From: Candidatus Hydrogenedentota bacterium
Lineage (GTDB): Bacteria > Hydrogenedentota > Hydrogenedentia > Hydrogenedentales > SLHB01
Direction: 5' to 3'
Assembly: GCA_029552745.1 (NCBI GenBank)
Contig: JAKPDK010000172.1
Coordinates: 62,001-126,000 of the forward strand
Length of the DNA: 64,000 nt
Under the pieces are notes generated by a model. That model was not told the origin of the DNA. It was given only the letters and a program-made list of their open reading frames with translations, and searched no databases. Position numbers and translations under genes: made by a program. Every line of letters starts with the position of its first letter. The stretch's first letter is position 1. Positions 8,416 through 17,461 of the stretch are shown one piece after another.

Positions 8416-9441
8416 TCACTCCTCATCGCGATCGTATCTCAGCCCTTCAACGTACTTACCCGCCCCAAGAGCCACCGCCGTAAGAGGATCCTCTGCCACC
8501 GTTACATGAAGTCCTGTCTCTTTCGAAAGCAACTGGTCCAGTCCACGCAACAAAGCGCCGCCTCCTGCCAAGACGACGCCTCGGTCCACAATGTCAGCAG
8601 ACAATTCCGGAGGGGTACGCTCTAATGTCACCCGTACAGCGTCTACGATCGCCGTCACAGGTTCCCGGAGGGCTTCACGAATCTCTTCCGAAGTAATGGT
8701 AAGGATCTTGGGAAGTCCCATCACTTGGTCACGTCCCTTCACCTGCATCTCCAATTCTTCTTTCAAGGGGAACGCCGACCCGATGGCAATTTTGATCTCT
8801 TCTGCCGTACGCTCTCCTACCATCATGTTATACGTGCGTTTCAGATGTTGAATGATCGCCTGATCCATTTCGTCTCCCGCGATGCGCACGGACTTACAAA
8901 AAACAATGCCGCCTAACGAGATAACCGCGACCTCCGTTGTACCCCCACCAATGTCTACTATCATAGACCCTTGAGGTTCGTCCACCGGCAAACCGGCCCC
9001 TATCGCCGCTGCCATGGGTTCCTCAATGGTATATACTTTTTTGGCGCCCGCTTGGAGAGCACTCTCAATGACCGCACGCCGCTCCACCGCTGTAATGCCG
9101 GAAGGCACACCAATTGCCACGCGCGGCCAGACCAGCCGCCGACGATTGTGTACCTTTTGTATGAAATGGCGCAGCATGGCTTCCGTGATTTCAAAATCGG
9201 CTATAACGCCGTCTTTCATGGGCCTTATGGCAACGATGTTTCCCGGCGTTCTACCGATCATGTTTTTCCCTTCGTTGCCTACTGCGCGCACTTTGCCCGT
9301 ATCTTTGTTCACCGCCACCACAGACGGCTCACTCAGCACAATGCCCTGACCTCGTACATAGACAAGGGTGTTTGCCGTGCCCAGATCGATCCCCATGTCG
9401 TGAGAAAAAAGTCCTGGAAGTAAAGAAAAGAATCGGCGCAC
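8416..9441 (-). CDS. mreB: Rod shape-determining protein MreB (actin homologue)
   Basis: MreB forms membrane-bound filaments that direct lateral wall synthesis. The 341 residues show the actin-fold nucleotide motifs [16 protein letters not shown] (phosphate 1), [20 protein letters not shown] (phosphate 2) and [17 protein letters not shown] (adenosine site). The start is a GTG preceded by GAGG 8 bases upstream. The N-terminal [13 protein letters not shown] is a hydrophobic, basic stretch suited to membrane binding. It is the first gene of the elongasome operon and has its own strong promoter at 9534-9561. Confidence 0.97.
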   Translation of the reverse strand: MRRFFSLLPGLFSHDMGIDLGTANTLVYVRGQGIVLSEPSVVAVNKDTGKVRAVGNEGKNMIGRTPGNIVAIRPMKDGVIADFEITEAMLRHFIQKVHNRRRLVWPRVAIGVPSGITAVERRAVIESALQAGAKKVYTIEEPMAAAIGAGLPVDEPQGSMIVDIGGGTTEVAVISLGGIVFCKSVRIAGDEMDQAIIQHLKRTYNMMVGERTAEEIKIAIGSAFPLKEELEMQVKGRDQVMGLPKILTITSEEIREALREPVTAIVDAVRVTLERTPPELSADIVDRGVVLAGGGALLRGLDQLLSKETGLHVTVAEDPLTAVALGAGKYVEGLRYDRDEE

Positions 9442-9533
9442 TACTCTGTCCTCAATTCGTATGTATAGCCTATGTTACCATGCAAAAACAGAAGGATAGT
9501 TAGCGAGATGCCTAGCATACCGCCCAGCATGAA

Positions 9534-9561
9534 AGTATATCAGAAAAGACAGGCCAGTCAA
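9534..9561 (-). promoter_or_regulatory. Sigma-70-type promoter of mreB operon
   Basis: The minus strand has TTGACT, a 16-base spacer and TATACT. The predicted start near 9527 gives an 86-base leader to the mreB GTG. Both hexamers are close to consensus. Confidence 0.65.
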
Positions 9562-9650
9562 ACACCCGACTTTATTTTTGCATGAAATAAAAACTCAATT
9601 CTTAAGTAATGACGCGATCCGTACACCCAAAACTTGCCCCGGCCGATGAC

Positions 9651-11648
9651 TCATTCCATTTTCCATACGCATCTGTAATTGAACCGCCGATTCGGCGCTG
9701 TATCGCCTGAGGTACAAATCGCGATGATGTCGTCAATACTTGATGGATTGTCTGCCCACTTAAAATCAAAAACGAAACTATTCCCTTCCAACCCGATCAT
9801 TGCCCGCGGTATCGATAACTCCAAAGCGTTCCCGGCAGAAGCAAATCGTACTTGTCCGATCTCTTTCCACCGATTCTCGGCTCCTCCCGCGTCAAATTTC
9901 ATGATAGCCGCAGTGTTTTGGTCAATTATCTTGGAATTGACAATATAATCATATCCTTCCCAGCCTGTTTCATGCCGATTATCAGAATCAATAAAAAGCA
10001 ACATCCAACGAGGGTCAGTACACGCGATCATTGGTTCGCGCGTCTCGACGTAAAAAAACAACTTGTCCGCGCTCACCGCAACCTTGCTCGTAATAATGTC
10101 GTTTCTGCCCGAATTATCCGTGTAATGTAAACCGCCGTAGCCGGGATAGTCACGATGTATCGTATCTCCAACCGTGTCACGATACTCCGTTAATACAGTT
10201 TTCCAATCATCGAATTGACCGTCGATATCAATTGACGAAAAGCCACTGAGTCTCGGAATAGGTCGCACGCCTTTGTACCGCCTGATATTCTGCACCATTT
10301 GCATGTAATAATTGTCCGTATAGCCGCCCTTCATCGGTTGTATGGTACGGTTAAACTCCGCGTTGTATTGGTCTACAAAGAAAAAGGAATTATTACGACG
10401 CATAAATGGAACTGTTTTTCCCTCACCGGGCTGATATTTGCCCGCTGTCCACTCGTTCCAATCATTAATGTATAGAAACTGGGGCTGTGCCTTGATGGCT
10501 TCATCCCATCTCTCTTGGAAATAAATACCGTAGCCCTCAGGATGTTCGACGGTCTTGCCCAACCAAGGGACATAAGTCGGCACTGGCAAATCGTACTCGT
10601 TCAGTTCAGGTTCCCCGTATTCCCGAGACCAGCTCTTACCGATGCATGTTGAGGAATGTTGCGCTGGGGTCACGGCTGCCTGTTCTTTGACGCCCTCCCA
10701 CGGGGAGACTAGGGCATCAGGGTCCATGCCTTTTACCCGCGGGTCGCCAAGGTCATACCCAAAACTCCAATATCCTTCCGTGCCGACGGCGCGTTTACCC
10801 GCCCACTTATAATAGCCCCACCACATCGTTCTGAGCGTGAAGAAATCCTTCACCTCTTGGGTATAATCGCTGTAGAACTCCTCTGTAAATCGGGGATCTC
10901 CATAGTGGGGATGATTAGGGTCTGTCTTTGCCGCGGGATCGTAATGCCTGTTCGGATGTTTGATTCCCACACCGTTCGCGTCAACGTTTGGAGTACCGTT
11001 GTAAAGCAAAAGAGGTTTACCCTTCCAATAAAACCAAAGATCCTTGTATTTACCTTCCTTGTAAATCCGCTCGTATAAATCTTGGACAACCGTGATGCAG
11101 GGACCGTTAAATGCCCAAAAACAAAACTGGGGAACTTTGTTCCCCTCCGCCCTCATTTTTAGCATGACATTAAAAAGAGTGTCCCACTCCTCCCAATAAC
11201 ATACTGCGTTGGTAACGTCCATCACCAGAACATCCACCCCCGCATCGGAAAGCATGGACATATCTCTCCGAATGACATACTCATCTTTACTTAGGAAATA
11301 CCCCAGTTCAGGCTCTCCCCAATGATATGAAGGTTCCGCGCCCCATAACGGATGGTGGGCATCCAATCTCGCGCTAGGGTCTGCTTTAAGAATTTTGCTT
11401 ACGTCTGCGGTATAGGGACTCTTCCTAGTCGCATGCCAATCACTGTGCCACGTAATATAAAAAATCCCCACCACCCGCGGTTGATCGTTTTTGGGAAGCC
11501 CTACGACGTCCGCATCCGGCATAACCCTGCCCAAAGCATCGGTGGCAACCCACGTGTCAGGATAAATATCGCGAAACGTGTTGTCATCCGCAAAAACAGA
11601 GGCGCAGACTGTACCTGTCACACACAACATGCATAGCATTTTGTTCAT
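9651..11648 (-). CDS. Secreted glycoside hydrolase-like TIM-barrel protein (GH71/GH99-like) with C-terminal CBM9/DOMON-like domain
   Basis: The 665-residue product starts with a signal peptide (MNKMLCMLCVTGTVCASVFA, cleavage near 20-21). Residues about 50-470 resemble the GH71/GH99-like fold that acts on alpha-linked glycans, with segments such as GIFYITWHSDW, DAGVDVLVMDVTNAVCYWEEW and YINDWNEWTAG. The C-terminal 170 residues contain IDGQFDDWKTV and a beta-rich body with LLFIDSDNRHETGWEGYDY, as in CBM9/DOMON-like modules. The start has a good GGAGGGG site. It is monocistronic between mreB and repeat copy A. The fold call is by recognition of motifs; substrate is unknown. Confidence 0.6.
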   Translation of the reverse strand: MNKMLCMLCVTGTVCASVFADDNTFRDIYPDTWVATDALGRVMPDADVVGLPKNDQPRVVGIFYITWHSDWHATRKSPYTADVSKILKADPSARLDAHHPLWGAEPSYHWGEPELGYFLSKDEYVIRRDMSMLSDAGVDVLVMDVTNAVCYWEEWDTLFNVMLKMRAEGNKVPQFCFWAFNGPCITVVQDLYERIYKEGKYKDLWFYWKGKPLLLYNGTPNVDANGVGIKHPNRHYDPAAKTDPNHPHYGDPRFTEEFYSDYTQEVKDFFTLRTMWWGYYKWAGKRAVGTEGYWSFGYDLGDPRVKGMDPDALVSPWEGVKEQAAVTPAQHSSTCIGKSWSREYGEPELNEYDLPVPTYVPWLGKTVEHPEGYGIYFQERWDEAIKAQPQFLYINDWNEWTAGKYQPGEGKTVPFMRRNNSFFFVDQYNAEFNRTIQPMKGGYTDNYYMQMVQNIRRYKGVRPIPRLSGFSSIDIDGQFDDWKTVLTEYRDTVGDTIHRDYPGYGGLHYTDNSGRNDIITSKVAVSADKLFFYVETREPMIACTDPRWMLLFIDSDNRHETGWEGYDYIVNSKIIDQNTAAIMKFDAGGAENRWKEIGQVRFASAGNALELSIPRAMIGLEGNSFVFDFKWADNPSSIDDIIAICTSGDTAPNRRFNYRCVWKME

Positions 11649-11764
11649 AGGGTTCCCCTCCGAAAATCTTTTTTTTCAAAAATCCCAGATTTAATCCCGC
11701 AGACAAAACCAGCAAACGCCACCGGTAGAGAGTCTGACAGAATTAGTCACGAGATACAACATAG

Positions 11765-12207
11765 TGCCTTCGTCCAGTGCCGCTGGCAGTTTTTGTTATG
11801 TTGGGTTCAGGAATTTGAGAGAGGATTTTCCATGAAAGTCATTAAAAGAAACGCAGCAACCCGTGGCACCCAGAGGTACGTTTACATTGCGAAGCTCTTT
11901 GACCACTTGGGATTAACTCGTTTTTCCGTGCTACGTCTTCTTGCGCTTACAGCCTGCCCCCTGTCATTGCGAGGAGTGCCGGCAGGCACGACGTGGCAAT
12001 CCCCTCGGGTACCAGAGGATAACTGCCAATGGTAGCGCAGGCATTCTTGCCTGCGAGGGATAACCCTACCTCAGGTACTCTTGCGCTTCGCGGTTAAGGG
12101 GATTGCTTCGTCGCTTCGGGGACTCGCTCCTCGCAATGACAGCCGGGCGTATAAGCCCAGGTCCTCCTCTTCGATCCACTGCCAAACGATTTTGAACCTA
12201 TGCACAT
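11765..12207 (+). repeat. Composite dispersed repeat, copy A (longest)
   Basis: This non-coding stretch shares colinear blocks with 26041-26330 and 58632-58996. The blocks are TTTTGTTATGTT (11791), a GTCATTAAA block (11838), ACTCGTTTTTCCGTGCTACG (about 11917), CTTGCGCT, CTGTCATTGCGAGGAGTGCC (11961) with the hairpin GTGCC-loop-GGCAC, GACGTGGCAAT, and CCGGGCGTATAAGC (12143). It fills most of the 680-base gap between the TIM-barrel gene and msrB. I see no gene in it. Confidence 0.8.
11961..12142. repeat. Nested palindromic element inside repeat copy A
   Basis: CTGTCATTGCGAGGAG at 11961-11976 is repeated exactly in inverted orientation at 12127-12142, so a 182-bp unit has 16-bp inverted ends. 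Compared with copy C, about 40 extra bases carrying the right arm lie between the GCGGTT block and CCGGGCGTATAAGC. The CATTGCGAGGAG motif resembles a palindromic repeat widespread in bacterial and metagenomic genomes. I see no transposase in the window. Confidence 0.7.
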
Positions 12208-12250
12208 TGCGGTCGTTGGTAAAATGATCTTTCCTTTGACCCCATGAGCA

Positions 12251-12279
12251 GAAAACAAAACAAAGGTCTTTTAAAGGCC
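12251..12279 (-). terminator. Possible terminator of msrB / energy operon
   Basis: On the minus strand GGCCTTTAAAAGACC can fold with one mismatch and is followed by TTTGTTTTGTTTTC. It lies about 50 bases after the msrB stop. The stem is A/T-rich, so the call is tentative. Confidence 0.4.
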
Positions 12280-12330
12280 CCGCGCGGAAGTCGAACTAGT
12301 TAAAATGAAACTTGGGTGGGAATACGTGTC

Positions 12331-12912
12331 TTATTTCGTTTCAGGTTTTCGCTCTTCAAAATCCAAAGCAAGCGAGTTTATACAGTATCGTTTACCAGTA
12401 GGCGGAGGACCATCGTCAAAAACATGTCCTAAATGCGCTCCACAGACTGCACAAACCACTTCCGTGCGTACCATACCGTGGCTCCTGTCCTCTCTCAGTT
12501 CTACACTGTCCCGATCAAAAGGCATCCAAAAGCTCGGCCAACCCGTGCCCGACTCGTATTTCGTTTCGGAAGAAAATAGTTTCGATCTGCAACACACGCA
12601 AACATAGGTACCCTCTGCTTTATGATTATAGAATCGCCCTGTAAAGGGCGGCTCGGTACCGCGTCGTCTTGTCACGTAGAACTGTTCCGGCGTGAGACAA
12701 GTTTGCCATTCCTCATCCGACATATCCTTTATTTTGCCGCTCTCTACCATAGGGGAACCCTCTCGAGATGCCGCCTCTGTCTGTGGAAATCCCTTCTTAT
12801 CTTGGCTGACCATGCGTTCCGAGCTACAGCCAAGAATTAGCATCAAAACACACCAGATAAGAAAACAAGGACTTTTCAACCCTGCCTGCCTTTCTACGTA
12901 TACTAAAAACAT
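12331..12912 (-). CDS. msrB: Peptide-methionine (R)-S-oxide reductase, lipoprotein form
   Basis: MsrB repairs methionine-R-sulfoxide in proteins. The 193 residues include an N-terminal hydrophobic segment ending in the lipobox LILGC, so the mature protein is predicted to be a lipoprotein acting outside the cytoplasm. The catalytic domain spans about 65-188, with [11 protein letters not shown], the zinc pairs CVCC and CAVC, and the catalytic RYCINSLAL near the end. The start is uncertain because several codons precede the membrane segment. It follows the nfnAB fusion by 77 bases on the same strand and may be the last gene of that operon, which would fit oxidant protection of an anaerobic metabolism. 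Confidence 0.92.
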   Translation of the reverse strand: MFLVYVERQAGLKSPCFLIWCVLMLILGCSSERMVSQDKKGFPQTEAASREGSPMVESGKIKDMSDEEWQTCLTPEQFYVTRRRGTEPPFTGRFYNHKAEGTYVCVCCRSKLFSSETKYESGTGWPSFWMPFDRDSVELREDRSHGMVRTEVVCAVCGAHLGHVFDDGPPPTGKRYCINSLALDFEERKPETK

Positions 12913-12989
12913 TTCCGAGCGGGGAATTTATTCGAAGGAAAGACAAAAGATAAGAATGAATTCGTTACGGGAGCTTATGATTGTATTGT

Positions 12990-15308
12990 TTACTTCGGAC
13001 AAGAGGCATGTCTTTTTGCTGTCAAGTACTCATCTATGGCTCTTGCCGAGCGCTTCCCGGCGCCCATGGCTTCTATAACCGTAGCGGCACCAATGACGAT
13101 GTCACCACCCGCATAGACACCGGGGATAGAAGTTGCCCCGGTCTTCTCATCAACCACAATGTTGCCATACTTGTTGATCTGGAGTTGGGGCACACTTGAG
13201 GTAAGCAACGGATTGGCACGTGTTCCCAAAGCGGGTATCACCATATCACACTCGATCACAAACTCCGAATTCGGAACGGGGACGGGACGACGACGTCCAG
13301 ATTCGTCGGGCTCACCCAACGTCATACGGACACATTTCAAGCCAACAACGCATCCCTTCTCGTCCCCAAGAATCTCCACAGGAGCTGCCAATAGTTCAAA
13401 CTGAACCCCTTCCTCTTTCGCATGTTCAATTTCCGCGGCACGTGCAGGCATTTCCGCTTCCGAACGGCGGTAGACGATGGTTACGCGTTCAGCGCCCAGT
13501 CTCAACGCTGTTCGAGCAGCATCCATCGCAACATTGCCAGCGCCTATTACAGCGATCTTCCGCCCCACTCGGACAGGCGTTGCATAATCCGGGTCATGGG
13601 CTTTCATCAAATTCACTCGCGTCAGCAACTCATTTGCGGAAAACACACCGATTAAGTTCTCACCGGGTATGTTCAAGAAAACCGGCGCGCCTGCACCCAC
13701 GGCAATAAAAATGGCCTCGTAACCCTCTTGAAATAGATCGTCTATATTCAATGTCTTCCCGACGACAACATCGGTTTTGATCTCCACACCTAACGCTTTT
13801 AGATAATCAATTTCTCTATCGAGCACTGCTCTCGGAAGACGAAAAGATGGAATACCATAACGTAGTACACCGCCCGGCTCATGGAACGCCTCAAAGACAG
13901 TCACTTGATAACCCATTCGAGCTAGATCACCCGCGCAGGTCAAACCGCCGGGTCCCGAACCAACGACTGCGACCTTTTGACCCGTTGGCGGAGCAGGTTC
14001 GGGAATTTTCACGCCGTGTTCTGCTTCCCAATCAGCCACAAAACGTTCTAGCGCACCAATCGCCACCGGGCGCTCAAATTTGGAAAGAATGCATACCCGC
14101 TCACACTGCGTTTCTTGAGGACAAACCCTACCACAAATTGCCGGCAAATTGTTTTTTTCTTTCAAAATACGCGCGGCCCGCGGAAGATCGTCCTCTTGAA
14201 TCGCTCTAATAAAGCCTGGGATATTTATTTCAACAGGGCATCCCGCCATGCAGGTAGGATTCGCGCATACGTGACAGCGCGCCGCCTCCAGTTGCGCCTG
14301 TAAACGAGTCAGACCAGGAGCTACCTCATCAAAACGGTTCTCACCCGAAACAATTCGGGACACGGAACGTAGCACATACGCTGTGGCTAAATCCTCGAAA
14401 TATTTTGGGTCGGTTTTGCTATGGTCCTCGCGCAATTCGAGCGCAGCGGCCAACTCTTCCAAACGGCAGGCGTGTTCCCGCAAAGCCTTAGTTTCACGAG
14501 CAGGTTTTTCCTTTTCGATATCACGATACGACCCCAAGCGGGTCATCAGTTCTTGAAAATCCACCGCCGCGCCATCGAACTCAGGACCATCAACACAAGC
14601 ATATTTAACGCTACCATTCACCGAAACACGGCAACCCCCGCACATGCCCGTGCCATCCACCATAATAGGGTTCAGACTGACAATTACCGGCACATTGTAT
14701 TTCTTGCAGACTTCCGTTACCGCGCGCATATGCGGGACAGGACCTATTGCTACAGCTTCATCAATTCGCTCACCGCCCGCCAGAAGTTCCTCCAGAATCT
14801 GCGCTGCGTATGCCTTTCTCCCCGATGACCCGTCATCCGTCGCGACAATAACACGGTCACTGACGGCTTCCATGCGATCGACCCAAAACAATAACGACTT
14901 ACTCCGCGCACCGATAATAGAGATGACTCGGTTGCCGGCTAGATGATACGCCTTGGTCTGCGGATACATGGGAGCAACACCCAAACCGCCGGCTACACAA
15001 CAGATCGTGCGTCCACCGCCCGAAATTTCACGATCTTTTCCCAAAGGACCTACCACATCCAACAAAACATCCCCAGGATTCATGGCGCCGATCTTGATCG
15101 TGGTATCGCCTACTTCCTGAACGACAAGGGTAATAGTCCCACGCGTTGGGTCACTATCTGCTATCGTTAAAGGAATCCTTTCCCCTGTTTCTTCAGCACG
15201 AACAAGCACAAAATTCCCCGGCTTGGCTTTCTTAGCTACCAAGGGCGCTTCAACATCAAACTCCTTGATCCTTTCTGCAAGCTCTACCTTTTTACGTATC
15301 GGGAACAT
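12990..15308 (-). CDS. nfnAB: NfnA-NfnB fusion: NADH-dependent ferredoxin:NADP+ oxidoreductase (electron-bifurcating type)
   Basis: The 772 residues join two proteins that are usually separate. Residues about 1-280 are the NfnA / dihydroorotate-dehydrogenase-electron-transfer-like FAD and [2Fe-2S] subunit, with VDGTGMCGGCRV and YACVDGPEFDG as cluster ligands. Residues about 320-772 are the NfnB / glutamate-synthase-small-chain-like subunit, with cysteine groups CHVCANPTCMAGCP and CGRVCPQETQCERVC, the FAD motif VVGSGPGGLTCAGDL, a second dinucleotide fold VIGAGNVAMDAARTAL and the terminal GGDIVIGAATVIEAMGAGK. NfnAB couples NADH and reduced ferredoxin to NADPH formation. It sits 27 bases downstream of a small gene ending the rnf series, so it is probably co-expressed with Rnf and NifJ. 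A SudAB-like or glutamate-synthase role is the alternative. Confidence 0.88.
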   Translation of the reverse strand: MFPIRKKVELAERIKEFDVEAPLVAKKAKPGNFVLVRAEETGERIPLTIADSDPTRGTITLVVQEVGDTTIKIGAMNPGDVLLDVVGPLGKDREISGGGRTICCVAGGLGVAPMYPQTKAYHLAGNRVISIIGARSKSLLFWVDRMEAVSDRVIVATDDGSSGRKAYAAQILEELLAGGERIDEAVAIGPVPHMRAVTEVCKKYNVPVIVSLNPIMVDGTGMCGGCRVSVNGSVKYACVDGPEFDGAAVDFQELMTRLGSYRDIEKEKPARETKALREHACRLEELAAALELREDHSKTDPKYFEDLATAYVLRSVSRIVSGENRFDEVAPGLTRLQAQLEAARCHVCANPTCMAGCPVEINIPGFIRAIQEDDLPRAARILKEKNNLPAICGRVCPQETQCERVCILSKFERPVAIGALERFVADWEAEHGVKIPEPAPPTGQKVAVVGSGPGGLTCAGDLARMGYQVTVFEAFHEPGGVLRYGIPSFRLPRAVLDREIDYLKALGVEIKTDVVVGKTLNIDDLFQEGYEAIFIAVGAGAPVFLNIPGENLIGVFSANELLTRVNLMKAHDPDYATPVRVGRKIAVIGAGNVAMDAARTALRLGAERVTIVYRRSEAEMPARAAEIEHAKEEGVQFELLAAPVEILGDEKGCVVGLKCVRMTLGEPDESGRRRPVPVPNSEFVIECDMVIPALGTRANPLLTSSVPQLQINKYGNIVVDEKTGATSIPGVYAGGDIVIGAATVIEAMGAGKRSARAIDEYLTAKRHASCPK

Positions 15309-15335
15309 GCTTTTGGGGCTCCAAAAAGAAGTGAA

Positions 15336-15533
15336 TTATTTCGAATTAGGAGAAGAACAAGAGGATCGGTCAACGGCACAAGAATCCATCATAAGGCAAT
15401 GACAGCATTCATGCCGCGGCAACTCACAGCTGTCGATACCATCACCCATACTTGTTCGGTACCAACGGTCAATAAACACCCATACGAGCATCAACACAAA
15501 AATGGCACACGAAGCGATGATGACCATTAACAC
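15336..15533 (-). CDS. Small membrane protein with Cys-rich tail, in the rnf operon
   Basis: The gene encodes about 65 residues. One membrane segment (LMVIIASCAIFVLMLVWVFI) is followed by WYRTSMGDG and a tail with seven cysteines in the pattern C-x6-CC-x-C-x4-C-x6-C. I do not know a named family with this layout; it recalls in outline the Cys-rich proteins beside feoB. A GTG at 15533 has GGGAGG 8 bases upstream and begins just after the rnfA stop. An ATG at 15527 is the alternative. It lies exactly between rnfA and nfnAB, so a role in cluster delivery or electron transfer around Rnf is a guess. Confidence 0.65.
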   Translation of the reverse strand: MLMVIIASCAIFVLMLVWVFIDRWYRTSMGDGIDSCELPRHECCHCLMMDSCAVDRSSCSSPNSK

Positions 15534-15537
15534 TGGG

Positions 15538-16119
15538 TCAACCTCCCAGCCCTGCAAATCCCATGAATGCCATCGAGAGAATACCTGCAATCATCAGCAC
15601 CAAAGCGGTACCGCGTGCCACGCCCGGAATATCCGCTAATTCCAGTCTCTCGCGTATGGTCGACATGACCACCAGAGCAAGGGCAAAACCGAGTCCGGAA
15701 CCTAATGTATAAACAATGGCATGGGCAAAATCGTATTCACGACGGGTTTGTTGCATCGCCACGCCCAGCACCGCGCAATTCGTGGTAATCAAAGGCAGAT
15801 AGATTCCCATGGCACGAAAAATGGTGGGACTGGTCTTCTTTAGAAACATCTCGACAAGTTGCACCATGGAGGCAATGACCACGATATACGAAATGATACG
15901 AAGGTATTCCGTGCCGGTTGCTATGAGGATCTTGTTGATACCAAACGCTACCGCCGAACTGATAAGCATTACAAAAATCACGGCGATACCCATCCGCGAA
16001 GCCGTGTCAAAACGTCCGGACACGCCGATGAACGGACATAGTCCCAAAAAGACACTTAACACGAAATTATTGATCAGCAACGCATCGATGAAGATATAAG
16101 GCAACGAGACGTTATTCAT
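15538..16119 (-). CDS. rnfA: Rnf complex subunit RnfA
   Basis: RnfA is an integral subunit of the ferredoxin:NAD+ oxidoreductase ion pump. The 193 residues form six membrane segments, with the family motifs NNFVLSVFLGLCPFIGVS near the start, LPLITTNCAVLGVAM near the middle and GSGLGFALALVVM. Length and topology are standard, and it is paired with its homologue RnfE, whose stop overlaps the rnfA start by 4 bases. Confidence 0.97.
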   Translation of the reverse strand: MNNVSLPYIFIDALLINNFVLSVFLGLCPFIGVSGRFDTASRMGIAVIFVMLISSAVAFGINKILIATGTEYLRIISYIVVIASMVQLVEMFLKKTSPTIFRAMGIYLPLITTNCAVLGVAMQQTRREYDFAHAIVYTLGSGLGFALALVVMSTIRERLELADIPGVARGTALVLMIAGILSMAFMGFAGLGG

Positions 16120-16760
16120 GATTTTGCCGCTTCCTGTTCTCGACGACGGTTACTTCTTTCCTTCCACCACGCAAAGACCAGCAACCACGTTGCAAGGGTA
16201 AAAAAGCCGCCGCTGGGCAAAAGAAAAATCACCCAGGGTTCGTAATTCGATCCGAACAGATGAAATCCCAAAAAAGTCCCCGCACCTAAGACTTCACGGA
16301 CGGTACCCAATGCCAACAACGCAAGGCTAAAGCCGCATGCCATCCCCACTCCATCCAACATGGATCGAAATACTGTATTTCGTGACGCAAAAGCTTCAGC
16401 ACGTCCCAGAATAATGCAATTAACGACAATTAATGAAATAAACAATCCCATCGCTTTATACAAAGGCACGCTTACAGCTTGAATAATATAATCGACAACC
16501 GTCACAAACGTTGCGATAATCAGAATGAATATCGCTATCCTTACTTCGCGTACCACTATCTTACGCACTAAAGAAACCAAAACGTTCGAACAGACAAGCA
16601 CGAAAAGTACCGCAAGACTCATGGCAAGCGCATTCTTGACGCTGTTCGATACGGCAAGTGTCGGACATAAGCCCAGCACCTGAACGAAAACAGGGTTTTC
16701 CTGCCATACCCCCCGCTTCAAGGCTTCGCTGTATACGTTTTCCGCATTCTTCCCCGCCAT
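16116..16760 (-). CDS. rnfE: Rnf complex subunit RnfE
   Basis: RnfE is the inverted-topology homologue of RnfA in the Rnf membrane core. The 214 residues begin with a soluble stretch (SEALKRGVWQENPVFVQVLG) and then the RnfE signature LCPTLAVSNSVKNALAM, followed by further membrane segments containing SLIVVNCIILGRAEAFAS and GMACGFSLALLALG. The C-terminus is basic and cytoplasmic. It starts 5 bases after the rnfG stop and overlaps rnfA by 4 bases. Confidence 0.97.
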   Translation of the reverse strand: MAGKNAENVYSEALKRGVWQENPVFVQVLGLCPTLAVSNSVKNALAMSLAVLFVLVCSNVLVSLVRKIVVREVRIAIFILIIATFVTVVDYIIQAVSVPLYKAMGLFISLIVVNCIILGRAEAFASRNTVFRSMLDGVGMACGFSLALLALGTVREVLGAGTFLGFHLFGSNYEPWVIFLLPSGGFFTLATWLLVFAWWKERSNRRREQEAAKS

Positions 16761-16765
16761 CTCGT

Positions 16766-17461
16766 CTATCCCTTTCTCAGGACTTCCAGGTTTTTCACTA
16801 TAATGGGTATAATATGAGAAGCCGTTTCGGTCAACATTCGCGCCACCGCCTTAGAGGAAATGGTAGCGCCGGAAATACCGTCAATTTGCCACTTCTCCGT
16901 TTTTGAACCATTCTTGACGGCTTCAACCGGATGCGCCAAACTTTGCTGATCAGGGCCGAGCGAAACATCCAGTTCTTTGAAATTCGCTAGAAAACCCGGG
17001 TCTGTCGCTATTTTATCCCCCAAACCGGGAGTCTCTTTCGATTCCAACACCTTAAAACCTGAAATGCACTGCTTGTCCGGCACGTATCCGCACATTACCG
17101 TTATCAAATCCGCATATCCTCGTCCTCGCGCTTGAAACGCAACCCCAACCAGATTGCCCTTTTCGTCGTAACCGGCAAAGATTTTGGGCAAGTCCCCTTC
17201 CATACCGGAGACTTTTGAAATCTCTCCCGTATCACGCACTTCAAAAATCTTCATTTGTTTCGCTTGGGGCAAAACCTCCAAAACAGCATCTCGCGCGATC
17301 TGAGCCAAATTCGCGCGGATCGCCGAAATCGTGAGCGAGTAAGCCAGCACAATCACCAAACCACAAATCGTAGAAATCAGTCCCAATACGGTTACCATGC
17401 GCACAGCGCTGGTCCGCTGAGGTTTTACTACGGGCATAGCCTGTAATTCTGCTATAGTCAT
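16766..17461 (-). CDS. rnfG: Rnf complex subunit RnfG (covalent FMN)
   Basis: RnfG carries FMN bound covalently to a threonine in an S-G-A-T motif. Here it is DGISGATISSKAVARML near residues 195-211. An N-terminal membrane segment (about 21-45) anchors the FMN-binding domain outside the cytoplasm, and the sequence GLGDKIATDPGF is the usual central motif of the fold. Length (231) is normal. Its start overlaps the rnfD stop by 4 bases (ATGA). Confidence 0.96.
   Translation of the reverse strand: MTIAELQAMPVVKPQRTSAVRMVTVLGLISTICGLVIVLAYSLTISAIRANLAQIARDAVLEVLPQAKQMKIFEVRDTGEISKVSGMEGDLPKIFAGYDEKGNLVGVAFQARGRGYADLITVMCGYVPDKQCISGFKVLESKETPGLGDKIATDPGFLANFKELDVSLGPDQQSLAHPVEAVKNGSKTEKWQIDGISGATISSKAVARMLTETASHIIPIIVKNLEVLRKG

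Noticed and set aside
11793-12035. An open frame of about 80 codons in repeat copy A
   Set aside because: It runs through repeat blocks that are also present, without an open frame, in the other copies. It has no recognisable domain.
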